From contig DGYK01000065.1 of assembly GCA_002398365.1 (NCBI GenBank), positions 1 through 64,000 on the forward strand: a DNA stretch of 64,000 nucleotides. Reading direction: 5' to 3'. The notes below the pieces were generated by a model. It saw nothing but the letters and a program-made list of their open reading frames with translations. It ran no database searches and was not told the origin of the DNA. Position numbers and translations under genes: made by a program. Source of the DNA: Flammeovirgaceae bacterium UBA5008 (GTDB lineage Bacteria; Bacteroidota; Bacteroidia; Cytophagales; Cyclobacteriaceae). Shown in pieces: positions 63,752 to 64,000 of the stretch; position 1 is the stretch's first letter; each line of letters begins with the position of its first letter.

Positions 63752-64000
63752 TCAGCTACGCGGATGAAACTCCTGCACCACCTGCCGTAGGTAATCACGA
63801 TCGAGGTGGGTGTAAATTTCAGTGGTGGTGATGGACTCGTGTCCGAGCATTTCTTGCACGGCCCGTAGATCGGCACCGCCTTCAATCAGGTGGGTGGCAA
63901 ATGAATGGCGGAACGTATGTGGACTAATCGACTTCTTTAAGCCAATGGTAGCGGCCAACTTTTTGATAGCGGTAAAAACCGACACGCGCGAGAGGCTGCT
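63752..64000 (-). CDS. Tyrosine recombinase, XerC/XerD-type, C-terminal part
   Basis: Only the last 83 codons lie within the window; the rest continues past 64000, so the start is not visible. The catalytic region has [17 protein letters not shown] (His-x-x-Arg) and [16 protein letters not shown] (His/Tyr nucleophile). The sequence of the end, [15 protein letters not shown], is typical of XerD. It resolves chromosome dimers at dif or serves an integrase; the housekeeping XerD is more likely, since no mobile element is nearby. Confidence 0.88.
   Translation of the reverse strand, partial: SSLSRVSVFTAIKKLAATIGLKKSISPHTFRHSFATHLIEGGADLRAVQEMLGHESITTTEIYTHLDRDYLRQVVQEFHPRS

Overview
The window reads as chromosomal DNA of a member of the Bacteroidota, most likely order Cytophagales. 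Supporting signs are a type IX secretion C-terminal sorting domain on a giant surface protein, many short-signal lipoproteins, a PorT-like outer-membrane barrel, a periplasmic-propeller histidine kinase, scarce Shine-Dalgarno sequences, and several TAnnTTTG-type promoter elements. The species is not identifiable from the sequence alone. No rRNA, tRNA, CRISPR array, complete insertion sequence or prophage was seen.

Region 1 (about 0.1-11.1 kb) is a detoxification and redox island, mostly on the minus strand. It holds an ECF42-type sigma factor co-transcribed with a cytosolic YCII/DGPF protein, two YCII proteins with signal peptides, and an osmC-qor-VOC operon. Each of these four units is preceded by the same promoter (minus-strand TGTCCA, 17 nt, CGTC; the osmC copy is weaker), so they look like one sigma regulon. 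An HxlR regulator, an NmrA-like reductase, an epoxide-hydrolase-like enzyme, an SDR, a dead second HxlR copy, two SnoaL/NTF2 proteins and an AraC regulator follow.

Region 2 (11.1-22.3 kb) is loosely packed accessory sequence: a lipoprotein serine hydrolase flanked by direct repeats, a pentapeptide-repeat protein, a DUF6624-like protein, a large lipoprotein esterase, small unknowns, a TIG lipoprotein next to an outer-membrane barrel, and an ankyrin protein. Small repeat and hairpin elements are scattered between the genes.

Region 3 (22.3-38.3 kb) is the most striking. A propeller-type sensor kinase and LuxR-type response regulator are divergent from a 9.6-kb gene for a 3214-residue type IX-secreted protein made of LVIVD propellers, FN3-like modules and a sorting domain. 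It is followed in line by a KNH-domain membrane protein and a periplasmic caspase-fold protease. One propeller block is inserted inside an FN3 domain.

Region 4 (38.6-40.2 kb) is a small graveyard: a SnoaL-like gene and an AraC gene, convergent and overlapping, each broken by one in-frame TAG, then the C-terminal stump of a ferritin-like (DUF892) gene with its terminator intact.

Region 5 (40.3-64 kb) mixes housekeeping genes (valS, pyrD, a xerD-like recombinase running off the edge) with accessory ones: an AlkC-type glycosylase, DoxX, a PAS membrane protein, serine and alpha/beta hydrolases, DinB, ACT, RidA, MoeB-rhodanese, prolyl oligopeptidase, acyltransferase, a subclass B1-type metallo-beta-lactamase, CPBP and RDD membrane proteins. 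It also has a 21-bp tandem repeat array and the remains of a PIN-domain toxin beside an apparently intact small partner gene.
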